From: Bacillus solitudinis
GTDB taxonomy: Bacteria > Bacillota > Bacilli > Bacillales > Bacillaceae_D
DNA length: 64,000 bases
Assembly (NCBI RefSeq): GCF_002797395.1
Contig: NZ_KZ454943.1
Coordinates: 4,516,253-4,580,252 of the forward strand
Reading direction: 5' to 3'
Every line of letters starts with the position of its first letter. Position 1 is the stretch's first letter. The position numbers and the translations under genes were made by a program. Shown here one piece after another: positions 36,887 through 44,928 of this stretch. The notes beneath the pieces are model-generated. The model ran no database searches. It was not told the DNA's origin and saw only the letters and a list, made by a program, of their open reading frames with translations.

Positions 36887-37543
36887 ATGAAACTTTTAGA
36901 TGCATTAGATAAAATGCAAAATCAAACTATCAATGATATCCCCTTTGAAACTTTATTCAAGGATATCTCAATTGATTTGATTAATAAAGGAAGAATTGGA
37001 CAACTTCTCGAAATTCTTTTAGGTTTACAGAATGGCAATAGCTTAACCGATTTTGAAGACGGAGAATTAAAAACAAATAAAGCAAAGGTAAATGGACTTC
37101 CAATTGAAACGATGTTTATCACCCAACTGGCAACCCAAGTTGATGATTTATTAAATAATATAGGTTTTGAGGAATCTCGATTATATCAGAAAATAAATCG
37201 ATTAATCTATATCCCTGTCGTTAAAATGGGAGAACCAACTGACTGGTTCTTTAAAAAACCAGTTTATTTCGAAATGATAAAAGGAGACGCCTTTTATCAT
37301 CAACTAGAAGAAGATTTCCATACCATCATCGAACAAATGAAAAATCATATTAAAACAGACGGTCAGCTTCATACGTCAAGCGGAAAATACATTCAAATCC
37401 GAACGAAAGATTCAAAACCCTATAGGCCTATCTATTCACACGTTTACAACGCTCCTATCTCAAATAAGAATTTTGCATTTTATTTTAAAAAATCCTTTAT
37501 GACCGATCTCTTAAAAAAATCTGTGGACTATCCTGATATTTAA
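36887..37543 (+). CDS. MutH/Sau3AI-family restriction endonuclease
   Basis: 218-residue PD-(D/E)xK nuclease. It aligns with MutH along its whole length: KGRIGQLLEILLG (helix with the first Glu), TDFEDGELKTNK (catalytic Asp55, Glu60 and Lys62), VNGLPIETMFIT, the core LIYIPVV, and the C-terminal GKYIQIRTK and FYFKKSFMTDLL. MutH and Sau3AI both recognise GATC. Beside a DpnM/DpnA pair it is best read as the restriction subunit of a GATC type II system and not a mismatch-repair protein. ATG behind TGAGGTGATTATAA. DpnII itself has an unrelated sequence, so this is a mixed cassette. Confidence 0.88.
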   Translation: MKLLDALDKMQNQTINDIPFETLFKDISIDLINKGRIGQLLEILLGLQNGNSLTDFEDGELKTNKAKVNGLPIETMFITQLATQVDDLLNNIGFEESRLYQKINRLIYIPVVKMGEPTDWFFKKPVYFEMIKGDAFYHQLEEDFHTIIEQMKNHIKTDGQLHTSSGKYIQIRTKDSKPYRPIYSHVYNAPISNKNFAFYFKKSFMTDLLKKSVDYPDI

Positions 37544-37560
37544 AACGCCGCGAGAGCTTA

Positions 37561-37738
37561 AGAGGACACTGAAAAAAGGGGGATTTCCCCATTTCAGTGC
37601 CCTCTTAGTAATGCGCGGAGCCGTTGCCCGGTTTTGAAAAGCCTTGCTATGAGTGGTTTTCTCATAGCAGGGCGCACAACGAGTGAAGCCATTACTGCTT
37701 CCTCGAAATGCTTTCAAAGGGTTTTTCAGCGGCCTCTA
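37561..37738. repeat. MITE-like repeat, right flank of the R-M island
   Basis: 178 bases with 16-base terminal inverted repeats (AGAGGACACTGAAAAA to TTTTTCAGCGGCCTCT, two mismatches). Same orientation as the copy at 34691-34890 and almost identical to it apart from the loop of the first hairpin. It starts 17 bases after the nuclease stop, so its first hairpin (GAGGACACTGAAA/TTTCAGTGCCCTC) probably also ends nuclease transcription. Confidence 0.9.
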
Positions 37739-37747
37739 TAGTTTTAC

Positions 37748-39925
37748 CTATTTTATCTCTTGTAAAAGCAAAGAAAGTACTTTTGCACTTTCAGCTCTCG
37801 AAGCTGTATGTTTAGGTAAGAAATACCCTTTTGAGCCTTCCATAATACTTAATTGATAAAGTGTTTGAACTGCATTTACTGCATAATCATCAATTTTATC
37901 TTTGTCTTTATATTCATTCTCACCTTCTACAACTACCTTTGTCCCAGTCTTATGTTCAATGGCTCTAACAACTATCGTAGCCATTTGCTCTCTTGTTAAG
38001 GGATCATTTGGGGAGAACAAACCAGACGATCTTCCTTTTGTGATATTAGCGTCATAGGCAGCTTGCACTTCGTCTCTTGCCCATTCCCCTACATCTGAGA
38101 ACTGATAGTTAGGTGAAGTCGCCTCTAATCCAAGCGCTCTTGAAATCATAATAGCAAACTGTCCTCTTGTTACCGATTCATGAGGAGCAAAGCTCATATC
38201 TTCTTTCCCTGTGACGATACCTTGACGAGTTAAATCGTGGATATAATCATAGGCCCAAAATGACTCGTCCACATCAGTATATGACGGAATTCCCTTGAAT
38301 TCATAGACTGCTACTGTTCCGGAAACTTCATGAGTGGCGGCTAGAGTGGCATGGCCAGTAGGGCTATTTTCTGCTGTGATAAATCTTAATCCTTCAGGAG
38401 AAACATCTCCCTTTACATCCTCGGTGAAATCACGACTAGATATGAATGTAACAAAAGTAGGTTGTTTCGGATTGCTTAAGTCATAAACCATAATTCCACT
38501 CATTCTCTCTAAGGCAATAAAAGCGTACGTAACTCCTTCAATGCGCCCTGTCACCACAGTTTCTGGTTCAGGTCCTTTTGCAGAACTCCGTTTGTCAAAA
38601 TCAATTTCATCGTTCGTAGTATTAAAGTAAGTAGGTAACGCATCGGCAATTAGTTTTTCAAAATCAGAACCACTATCAAAAACGAGCTCCATGGTTTCAG
38701 CATCAAATATCGAAAAGCTTCTTGCACCATAGGAATATAACGCTTCATATTTACCTTCAACGAGTCCGTCCTCTAAAGTGATTTTAGTTTTAGACAACGT
38801 ATCGAGCAACCCCTCCTCTACTAGTTGATCTAATTCAGCTTGAGAATACCCTTCGTAATTATCAGCATTCAATTGAATGTTGTCTGAGATATCCTTAATA
38901 CTTGCTTCTTCGGAGTAGCCATCGTAATCTCTTGCGTCACCTTCATTTGGTGTAAGAATATACGTTTTATCCCCTACTTGGAAGGTCTCTATCGCATCAG
39001 GCATATAGAATCCAAGCAGTGGCAGTTTCTCAATAGTTATTTCGCCGTCTCTTTTCCCATCTAACTCATTTCCAGCAACCGAATGATCCTTTACACCTAA
39101 ACCCTTCACACTTGTAATTTCTTCTTTCTCTAAATCAATCGTTGCAATCGCATTGTTTTCTTGTAAGGAAACATAGGCAGTTTTGCTATTAGGAGTTACG
39201 CTCACGTATTCAGGCTCCAGCTGTTGCAACACAGACCCTTTAGAACTAACACGCACTTCGTCATCAAGCATATCTTCAGTAAAGGAAAGTGTACGTACTG
39301 TTAATGACATGTCTTCTTTCATATCCTTTTCAATATCGATAATTGATACTGTCCCCTCTGGATCAACAAGGTAATCGTCACTAGGCTCACCTTCATTGGC
39401 AACAATAGCCTTCTTACCATCTGGAGAAAACGTGACCATATCAGGTAATGAACCTACCTCTGCTTTCGTTATATAGTCACCGTCTTTTGTTAAAAATAAT
39501 ATGTACCCTTGGTCCGTTTTCGGAACGCTTACAACTGAAAGGGCAATGAGGTTCTCTGTTGGATGTGAGGCAACACTGGTAATATCATCAACATTTGATA
39601 TTCCAAAATCTTTTAAATAAATTCTTTTTGAGGTTGTAATTTCTTGAAATTCACCTGACTTTAATGATTCAAACGATAGAATATCCAGTGCCTCATCCGT
39701 TCCATTGGTGACGAAGGCTTTCTTGCGCAATTCGTCATACGCTAAAATTTCCGTGCCGCCCTCTCCAACCTGACTGTCATATTGAGCAACTTGATTAATC
39801 TGTAATGTATCTCCTTTGTATTGGAAAAATGGCGTTTCATATGTAGCTTGTACTGAGTTCAGTGGAAATTGAGTAAATGCAAATCCAAAAGCAAGACTCG
39901 TTAGTAATGTCTTTTTAAACTTCAT
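37748..39925 (-). CDS. secreted choice-of-anchor I beta-propeller protein with S-layer homology domains
   Basis: 725 residues from ATG 39925 (TAGGAGGGG upstream). Sec signal peptide ending SVQA, then a choice-of-anchor I/beta-propeller region (about residues 45-530) with repeated strand motifs such as DMVTFSPDGKKAIVANEGEPSDD and HPTENLIALSVVSV. Three S-layer homology domains follow at the C-terminus (YTDVDESFWAYDYI, FSDVGEWARDEVQAAYDANI, YKDKDKIDDYAVNAVQTL). The protein should be held on the cell surface by pyruvylated wall polymer. The propeller's function is unknown, and no phosphatase or nuclease domain is fused as in some relatives. Confidence 0.9.
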   Translation of the reverse strand: MKFKKTLLTSLAFGFAFTQFPLNSVQATYETPFFQYKGDTLQINQVAQYDSQVGEGGTEILAYDELRKKAFVTNGTDEALDILSFESLKSGEFQEITTSKRIYLKDFGISNVDDITSVASHPTENLIALSVVSVPKTDQGYILFLTKDGDYITKAEVGSLPDMVTFSPDGKKAIVANEGEPSDDYLVDPEGTVSIIDIEKDMKEDMSLTVRTLSFTEDMLDDEVRVSSKGSVLQQLEPEYVSVTPNSKTAYVSLQENNAIATIDLEKEEITSVKGLGVKDHSVAGNELDGKRDGEITIEKLPLLGFYMPDAIETFQVGDKTYILTPNEGDARDYDGYSEEASIKDISDNIQLNADNYEGYSQAELDQLVEEGLLDTLSKTKITLEDGLVEGKYEALYSYGARSFSIFDAETMELVFDSGSDFEKLIADALPTYFNTTNDEIDFDKRSSAKGPEPETVVTGRIEGVTYAFIALERMSGIMVYDLSNPKQPTFVTFISSRDFTEDVKGDVSPEGLRFITAENSPTGHATLAATHEVSGTVAVYEFKGIPSYTDVDESFWAYDYIHDLTRQGIVTGKEDMSFAPHESVTRGQFAIMISRALGLEATSPNYQFSDVGEWARDEVQAAYDANITKGRSSGLFSPNDPLTREQMATIVVRAIEHKTGTKVVVEGENEYKDKDKIDDYAVNAVQTLYQLSIMEGSKGYFLPKHTASRAESAKVLSLLLQEIK

Positions 39926-40046
39926 ATATTCCCCTCCTATAAATTCATTCAAGGTAAAGTATATATATTCAATGTGAAGGAATAGTAAAGTGGATTTATA
40001 AATAATATGTTTTCTTTGTAAAAGGGTACTATGAAGCCACAATCAA

Positions 40047-40078
40047 AAAAAGCCGAGCGCATTGGCTCGACTTCTCTC
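40047..40078 (-). terminator. terminator of the aldo/keto reductase gene
   Basis: On the minus strand AAGTCGAGC, CAATGC loop, GCTCGGCTTTTTTT, immediately after the reductase stop. Confidence 0.85.
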
Positions 40079-40079
40079 C

Positions 40080-41063
40080 TTAATATTTTCCGCGTATATG
40101 TTGAACAATGTCACTTTTGTAAAATTGACTTAACTTCTTAAGTTCTTCTTCTGAAAAACTTGGGGTGTCTATAGCTTCCAAATTTCCATCAACTTGTTTC
40201 ACATTTTTAAAACCTGGAATGACGCAGCTAACTTCAGGTTGATCTAAAATCCAACGCAACGCCGCTGAAGTCATACTTCCTCTTCCGTCTGCTATCCATT
40301 TCAATTCATCACTTAATTCAACCGCTTTTTCAAAAGGAAGCCCTGCGAAGGTTTCACCGACATTAAATGCTTGACCATCACGATTGAAATTACGGTGATC
40401 ATTTTCTTCGAAAGTACTTGAAGCGGTGTATTTACCTGTTAGTAATCCACTTGCAAGCGGAAGTCGCACAATTATCCCAACATTCTTTTTTAAAGCTTCC
40501 TTAAAAAGAGAGTCTAGTGGCTTCTGACGAAAAATATTAAAAATAACTTGAAGCGAAGCAACATTCTCATGTTCAATACAAATATGACCTTCTTCCACAG
40601 ACTCTACACTTACACCATAGTTTCGAATAAGTCCCTCTTTTTGTAAACGGTCTAATGTGTGAAAGACTTCTCCGTCCTTAAGTATCTCTGTGGGAGGGCA
40701 ATGAATTTGATAAAGGTCTATTGCGTCTTGTTTCAATCTTTTTAGACTTGCTTCAGCATACTCTTTTACCTGCTCATAGGAGTATGTCTTCGGATCTGAA
40801 ATATCGCCACTTCTACAAAACTTGGTAGCAACATATATTCGCTCAGAACGCTCCTTGAGTACTTGTCCGATGATTTCTTCACTTCTTCCTCCCCCGTAAA
40901 CATCAGCTGTATCAAAAAAGTTAACTCCCTGGTCAATTGCATGTTTAAGAGCTTCAACGGCATCAGTTGTTTGCACATTTCCCCAATCACCGCCAATCGC
41001 CCAAGTTCCAAAGCTAACTTCGCTAATTTTCATATTCGTTTTACCAAGAGTCCTAAAGTTCAT
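40080..41063 (-). CDS. aldo/keto reductase
   Basis: NADPH-dependent oxidoreductase of the AKR superfamily, 327 residues from ATG 41063 (TTGGAGGAAAA upstream). The TIM-barrel active-site residues appear as FFDTADVYGGGRSEEIIGQVL (Asp, Tyr), VATKFC (Lys) and LYQIHCPP (His). The N-terminus MNFRTLGKTNMKISEVSFG is typical of the family. The cofactor site is in the C-terminal SCVIPGFKNVKQVDGNLEA. Substrate unknown. The frame can be extended 23 codons upstream, but without a ribosome-binding site. Confidence 0.92.
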   Translation of the reverse strand: MNFRTLGKTNMKISEVSFGTWAIGGDWGNVQTTDAVEALKHAIDQGVNFFDTADVYGGGRSEEIIGQVLKERSERIYVATKFCRSGDISDPKTYSYEQVKEYAEASLKRLKQDAIDLYQIHCPPTEILKDGEVFHTLDRLQKEGLIRNYGVSVESVEEGHICIEHENVASLQVIFNIFRQKPLDSLFKEALKKNVGIIVRLPLASGLLTGKYTASSTFEENDHRNFNRDGQAFNVGETFAGLPFEKAVELSDELKWIADGRGSMTSAALRWILDQPEVSCVIPGFKNVKQVDGNLEAIDTPSFSEEELKKLSQFYKSDIVQHIRGKY

Positions 41064-41267
41064 ATGAGGTTTTCCTCCAATTAAGTTAATGTGTTCGATA
41101 ATTATTGTAAGGGTTTTCTTTAAATACTGCAAAACAAAAGCATAATCAGCTAACTAATCAAATCCTCCCCATAAAACACTCTGATTATATAGGATATTTT
41201 ATTTTTTAATGCACTGTAGACTATCCAGAAAAAGTAATTTATTTAAGTGAGTGAGCATGTTGAAACC

Positions 41268-41296
41268 TTGCTTTCTAAAAATAGATATGCTATTAT
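41268..41296 (+). promoter_or_regulatory. sigma-A promoter of the first cold-shock gene
   Basis: TTGCTT, 17-base spacer, TATTAT. It predicts a leader of about 125 bases before the cold-shock gene, the usual length for temperature-responsive csp leaders. Confidence 0.65.
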
Positions 41297-41430
41297 AAGG
41301 TTAATTATTTTTGTTCGTTCTTAAGATGGAAAGTAGGAATACCAACTGTGTTTTTTCCTCTTGCAATTTTATTAATGACGAAGATAGTAATACAATGTGT
41401 ACATAGGTGCATGCAATAGGAGGAAACAAC

Positions 41431-41631
41431 ATGTTAGAAGGTACAGTAAAATGGTTTAACGCAGAAAAAGGATTCGGTTTCATCGAGCGCGAAGGTGGAG
41501 ACGATGTATTCGTACATTTCTCAGCTATCCAATCTGAAGGTTTCAAAAGCCTTGAAGAAGGTCAAGCTGTAACATTTGAAATCGTTGAAGGTAACCGTGG
41601 CGAGCAAGCTGCTAACGTTCAAAAAGCTTAA
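41431..41631 (+). CDS. cold-shock RNA chaperone (CspA family)
   Basis: 66-residue single OB-fold protein that binds single-stranded RNA and DNA and melts secondary structure in the cold. RNP1 KGFGFIERE and RNP2 VFVHFSAI are intact. ATG 41431 lies behind ATAGGAGG. The upstream in-frame ATG at 41407 overlaps the ribosome-binding site region. It has a long leader and its own terminator. Convergent with a second csp gene with which it shares most residues. Confidence 0.97.
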   Translation: MLEGTVKWFNAEKGFGFIEREGGDDVFVHFSAIQSEGFKSLEEGQAVTFEIVEGNRGEQAANVQKA

Positions 41632-41639
41632 TAATGCAT

Positions 41640-41669
41640 AAAAGACTCCTATATGGAGTCTTTTTTTTG
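41640..41669 (+). terminator. terminator of the first cold-shock gene
   Basis: AAAGACTCC, TATA loop, GGAGTCTTT then a run of Ts. Confidence 0.9.
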
Positions 41670-41732
41670 TTGCAGTGGAGAATTCAACTTGATACTATAA
41701 TCTCTTCACTGGTAGTCTTCTCCAAAAATATG

Positions 41733-41767
41733 CAAAAAACCCTCCTAAATAGTTAGGAGGGTTAAAC
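41733..41767 (-). terminator. terminator of the second cold-shock gene
   Basis: AACCCTCCTAA and TTAGGAGGGTT form a perfect 11-base-pair stem. On the minus strand it is followed by six Ts. Confidence 0.9.
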
Positions 41768-41772
41768 TTCTA

Positions 41773-41976
41773 TTATAGCTTTACTACGTTAGAAGCTTGC
41801 GGTCCACGGTCTCCATCAACAATGTCAAATTCAACTGATTGACCTTCATCTAATGATTTAAAACCTTCACCTGTAATTGCGCTGAAGTGTACAAAGACGT
41901 CGTCTCCGCCCTCTACTTCAATAAAACCGAATCCTTTTTCAGCATTGAACCATTTAACTGTACCAGTTTGTGCCAT
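41773..41976 (-). CDS. cold-shock RNA chaperone (CspA family), second copy
   Basis: 67 residues from ATG 41976 (GGAG eight bases upstream). RNP1 KGFGFIEVE and RNP2 VFVHFSAI. It differs from the other copy mainly at the ends (MAQTGTV, and [10 protein letters not shown]) and is similar to B. subtilis CspD/CspB. Its upstream region on the minus strand holds a long perfect hairpin and another structured stretch, so it may have an extensive leader. Confidence 0.97.
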   Translation of the reverse strand: MAQTGTVKWFNAEKGFGFIEVEGGDDVFVHFSAITGEGFKSLDEGQSVEFDIVDGDRGPQASNVVKL

Positions 41977-42047
41977 GTTAAAAACTCCATTCTTCATATG
42001 ATTTTCTCTAATATGCCAATCGTATTTACAATCCGAGGTAAATAAAA

Positions 42048-42105
42048 ATTCACATATTATAAGGAAAGTCCCTCATAGAGTGACTATTCCTTATAATATG
42101 TGAAT
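42048..42105. repeat. 18-base perfect inverted repeat upstream of the second cold-shock gene
   Basis: ATTCACATATTATAAGGA (42048-42065) and its exact complement (42088-42105) flank a 22-base loop. In RNA it would form a long AT-rich stem that melts easily. It lies 70 bases before the csp start on the minus strand. Confidence 0.85.
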
Positions 42106-42149
42106 AATAAACTCTTATTTGCGGTACTATTAAGAAATCTGTATAAAGG

Positions 42150-42250
42150 GTATAGACCCGTTTTCATCTTTTTAAACAATAAAAGCCCTACCTCTCTTTC
42201 ATCGTTACGGCTCCTATGACCGTGCCACGTGATTAGAAAGTCGCTTTACT
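42150..42250 (-). promoter_or_regulatory. structured leader candidate
   Basis: On the minus strand, CTTTC and GAAAG enclose an inner hairpin (ACGG, TCATAGGA, GCCGT). An AGGTAGGGCTTTTATTG stretch follows. GC content is above the surroundings. It has no reading frame and could be the 5' part of the csp leader or a separate small RNA. I cannot match it to a known riboswitch. Confidence 0.3.
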
Positions 42251-42340
42251 ACAAGAAATTTAAATCAATATTATAATTATATCCTATTTCTTACTTTATT
42301 GCAAGAAACATTACTTTGAACGCTTGACACCAACATGCAA

Positions 42341-42393
42341 AAAGAGGTCTGTCTGAGTGATTTCTTTACCCTTTTAGACAGACCTCTTATAAA
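42341..42393 (-). terminator. strong bidirectional hairpin after the 32-codon gene
   Basis: AAGAGGTCTGTCT and AGACAGACCTCTT form a perfect 13-base-pair stem around a 21-base loop. It directly follows the small gene at 42398-42496 and separates it from the cold-shock leader. Confidence 0.75.
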
Positions 42394-42397
42394 GTTA

Positions 42398-42496
42398 TTA
42401 ATTGCTACTGTAATATTCGTTTATCATATCTAAGATTGTAGGTTCTTCTTGAACTTCCTGAGTTTTTCTCTCTGTATTTCTAACTGTTGCACTCAC
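42398..42496 (-). CDS. 32-residue small protein of unknown function
   Basis: GTG 42496 is preceded by AGTAGGAGGGATACATC, a near-ideal ribosome-binding site, and by a sigma-A promoter at 42537-42566. The frame ends in tandem TAA codons just before a strong terminator, so it is a complete monocistronic unit. The peptide is hydrophilic: a charged N half (TVRNTERKTQEVQEE) and an amphipathic end (PTILDMINEYYSSN). No signal peptide or cysteine. I do not recognise it. Confidence 0.7.
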   Translation of the reverse strand: MSATVRNTERKTQEVQEEPTILDMINEYYSSN

Positions 42497-42536
42497 GATG
42501 TATCCCTCCTACTTTTAATCTTTCTTTCTTAGGTTC

Positions 42537-42566
42537 ATTATAGGATAGCTGTACTATAATAGTCAA
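42537..42566 (-). promoter_or_regulatory. sigma-A promoter of the 32-codon gene
   Basis: Minus strand TTGACT, 18-base spacer, TATAAT, about 40 bases before the start codon. Confidence 0.8.
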
Positions 42567-42590
42567 TGGTTTTTTATCTGTATTAACACA

Positions 42591-42633
42591 CAAAAAAACA
42601 GGACTCCCAATAGTGAAGATTCCTGTTTTTTAA
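42591..42633 (-). terminator. terminator of the YbgA-family gene
   Basis: On the minus strand AAACAGGA and TCCTGTTT, with an inner GA/TC pair, followed by a T run, 12 bases after the stop. Confidence 0.8.
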
Positions 42634-42644
42634 TAACATGTATA

Positions 42645-43619
42645 TTACGATAAGTTTCGACCTTTGCCAGAGTCACTAATTGCAATTAAAGCTTCTGGAT
42701 AAGGTTCAAAATATGTTTGGCTCAACAAATATTGATTCTCAAAACGGTAACACCAAGATCGAAGAATTGTTAAAACACTACTTAATGGTATTTTTTGTTG
42801 CTGGTATTTTTCAAGCACAAAATTAAAGTGTTTTTTTTCTCCTACTGTCACTTGCTTTGAAAAATAACCAAATACATGCAGACATACGTTAATATGAGAA
42901 CCTGCACTTGGAGGCCTTGAAAACAAATCACACATAGCGAGTTCATAATCACGATAAACTTCATTTACCGACCTCTTTGCATGATTGGCAGCAGATTTTC
43001 CCATTTGCCTCATTTTATCTTGATGAATAGCCATAAATAAATATTTATTTTTAGCATGAAATTGCATCAAGCCAGATATTGTTTTCTGGTTTGTTTTTAG
43101 CTCGCGGAATTCTGCCATTGTAAAAATATGCGTAAAAAAGTGCTCACGGATGACAAAATTTTTTAAACGTCCCTCGTCTTCAAGAATTGTATCAGGCACC
43201 AATTCTTTTATATGTTTTGTGAAAAGTCCGCTTCCTGTTCGCACAACAGGTGCCTTCTCTATTCCACTATATACTTTTGCATCTGTAATGCCACAGCTTG
43301 GGGAACGACCTTTTAAAAGAAATCCATCAACTTCTTCAAGTGCAGTCAGAAAATCACGAGAAAATTCAGTCATTTCCATCGTTAGGTCTTGTCCACTTTT
43401 GGGCTGTACTAGCCTTGTCTCATCACCTTTAACGACCAGGCGAATCACTTCTCTAGGTGTCCCTAGACCAATTTCAATTTCAGGACAAACAGGGATAAAC
43501 TCAACAAAAGGTTGAAGCCCAACAATCATTTCATCCTTAATTTTGTCGCCGTTATACCGACATGCGCTGAATTCTAAACATTGGCTAACAACAACCTTAG
43601 GTTTCGCAAAAACGCGCAT
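42645..43619 (-). CDS. YbgA-type protein (DUF523 plus DUF1722)
   Basis: 324 residues with two domains. The N-terminal DUF523 (residues 1-150) has VVSQCLEFSACRYNGD and the conserved SPSCGITDAKVY. The C-terminal DUF1722 (160-320) includes KYLFMAIHQDKMRQMGK. The same fusion is found in E. coli YbgA, often near photolyase, and cysteine spacing hints at metal binding. Function not established. AGGGGGAGG lies before the ATG. Confidence 0.9.
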   Translation of the reverse strand: MRVFAKPKVVVSQCLEFSACRYNGDKIKDEMIVGLQPFVEFIPVCPEIEIGLGTPREVIRLVVKGDETRLVQPKSGQDLTMEMTEFSRDFLTALEEVDGFLLKGRSPSCGITDAKVYSGIEKAPVVRTGSGLFTKHIKELVPDTILEDEGRLKNFVIREHFFTHIFTMAEFRELKTNQKTISGLMQFHAKNKYLFMAIHQDKMRQMGKSAANHAKRSVNEVYRDYELAMCDLFSRPPSAGSHINVCLHVFGYFSKQVTVGEKKHFNFVLEKYQQQKIPLSSVLTILRSWCYRFENQYLLSQTYFEPYPEALIAISDSGKGRNLS

Positions 43620-43698
43620 GGGACCTCCCCCTTATCTCATTTTTTTGTCTCAAGTAGTTGAGTGATAACAGTTGGTAAGCTTTCATAATCCTATGGTG

Positions 43699-44847
43699 TT
43701 ACGACTTACTTAATACATGTTGTGCGAGTAGCATGATTGTCATATCATCCATAGGAGGATTATGCAGCCCTGCACGTACATCACGATAATATCTTTGGAG
43801 GGGATGCTCTAATGATAGGCTCTTAGCTCCAACAATTCTCATCGCCAGATCAACAACTTCAATCGCTTGATTTGTCACACAGTTTTTCACTGCAGCAAGC
43901 TCTGGCTTCATTTGGTTTCGTTCATTCTCGCTTGCTCCATCCCATTTTTTAGCAACTCCATATAGAAAATAACTACTTTGGTGAAGTAAAAGTTCAATTT
44001 CTCCAATCTTCTGTCTCACATTTGGAAGTTCAGAAATTGTTCCTTCAATACTATTTGGTGAATAGCTTTTGGCATAATTCACCGCATAAGTTTTTGCTGC
44101 ACGTGCGATTCCAAGATAGCACGCAGGGATATGTAACAACCAACCCGCAGCCGGCTTATCCCCTGGGGTGATATACTCAACTAAATCGTCCTCTGCCACT
44201 GTGACGTTTTCTAAAATCAAGTCATGACTACCGGTTGCGCGCATCGACATCATGTTCCAGGTGTTATTAATTGATAAACCTTGTGCATTCTTTGAAATCA
44301 AGAAGTTCGCTACCATTTCAGACCCTTCAATTGCTGCACTAACAATAAAAAAGTCTAGAACTGGAGCCATTGTCGTAAACGTCTTTCTTCCATTAATAAT
44401 CCAAGAATTTTTGTTTTTTTTCGCGCTCGTTACTGGCTTCCCTCCACGGGTCGGACTCCCCGTCTCTGGTTCTGTTACCGCAGCATTAATTAGTGACCCT
44501 TCGACCACTCTTTTGCAAAGATCTGCAAATTTATGTTCCTCCCAACTCGGATTTTCAAAAAGATTCTTAATGATGCCAATATGCCAACCAATTGATAAAG
44601 ATGTTGCACCGTCTGCTTCTGCAATTGTCTCTTGAAGTTGAACAAGCTCAAATAAAGAAATCTCAAGTCCTCCGTATATTTTAGGTACCGTTAGAGCCTG
44701 ATATTGAATCTTACGCAAATCATCAATATTTTCTTTTGGAAAAGATCCTTCTTTGTCATGTTCCCATGCTCGGTCAAAAAAGGGTTTTGTACATTGTTTA
44801 ACTATATTAATTCGACTTTCAAAGCTTTCTTCGCTTAACAGTGTCAT
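43699..44847 (-). CDS. ydbM: acyl-CoA dehydrogenase-like flavoprotein (YdbM-like)
   Basis: 382 residues, acyl-CoA dehydrogenase fold: N-terminal helices, middle beta domain with the FAD segment AAVTEPETGSPTRGG, NGRKTFTTMA and RATGSHDLILENVTV, and C-terminal helical bundle. Length and sequence recall B. subtilis YdbM. Near the C-terminus the usual catalytic-glutamate segment (EGT) is replaced by YYRDVRAGLHNPPMDD. That is closer to the flavin monooxygenase (DszC/HpaH-like) branch, so ordinary beta-oxidation activity is doubtful. Monocistronic. Confidence 0.85.
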   Translation of the reverse strand: MTLLSEESFESRINIVKQCTKPFFDRAWEHDKEGSFPKENIDDLRKIQYQALTVPKIYGGLEISLFELVQLQETIAEADGATSLSIGWHIGIIKNLFENPSWEEHKFADLCKRVVEGSLINAAVTEPETGSPTRGGKPVTSAKKNKNSWIINGRKTFTTMAPVLDFFIVSAAIEGSEMVANFLISKNAQGLSINNTWNMMSMRATGSHDLILENVTVAEDDLVEYITPGDKPAAGWLLHIPACYLGIARAAKTYAVNYAKSYSPNSIEGTISELPNVRQKIGEIELLLHQSSYFLYGVAKKWDGASENERNQMKPELAAVKNCVTNQAIEVVDLAMRIVGAKSLSLEHPLQRYYRDVRAGLHNPPMDDMTIMLLAQHVLSKS

Positions 44848-44928
44848 TTCGTCTCTCCCCCAACTTCTTCCATTAATTCATTCTTCTATTGTAGCAAATA
44901 AATACTAATAAGGTTAAGAACCTAGTTT

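Noticed and set aside
36887-37543. MutH as part of a Dam-directed mismatch repair system
   Set aside because: Bacilli do not use MutH. The gene is divergent from two methyltransferases in an island with flanking repeats, which fits restriction-modification far better.
37561-37738. CRISPR or tandem repeat array
   Set aside because: The repeats have internal hairpins, terminal inverted repeats and single insertions at distant sites, with no regularly spaced spacers.
42150-42250. Known riboswitch (fluoride, preQ1, ZTP, guanidine, THF)
   Set aside because: None of the core sequence signatures I know for these classes could be matched, so only a structured leader is noted.
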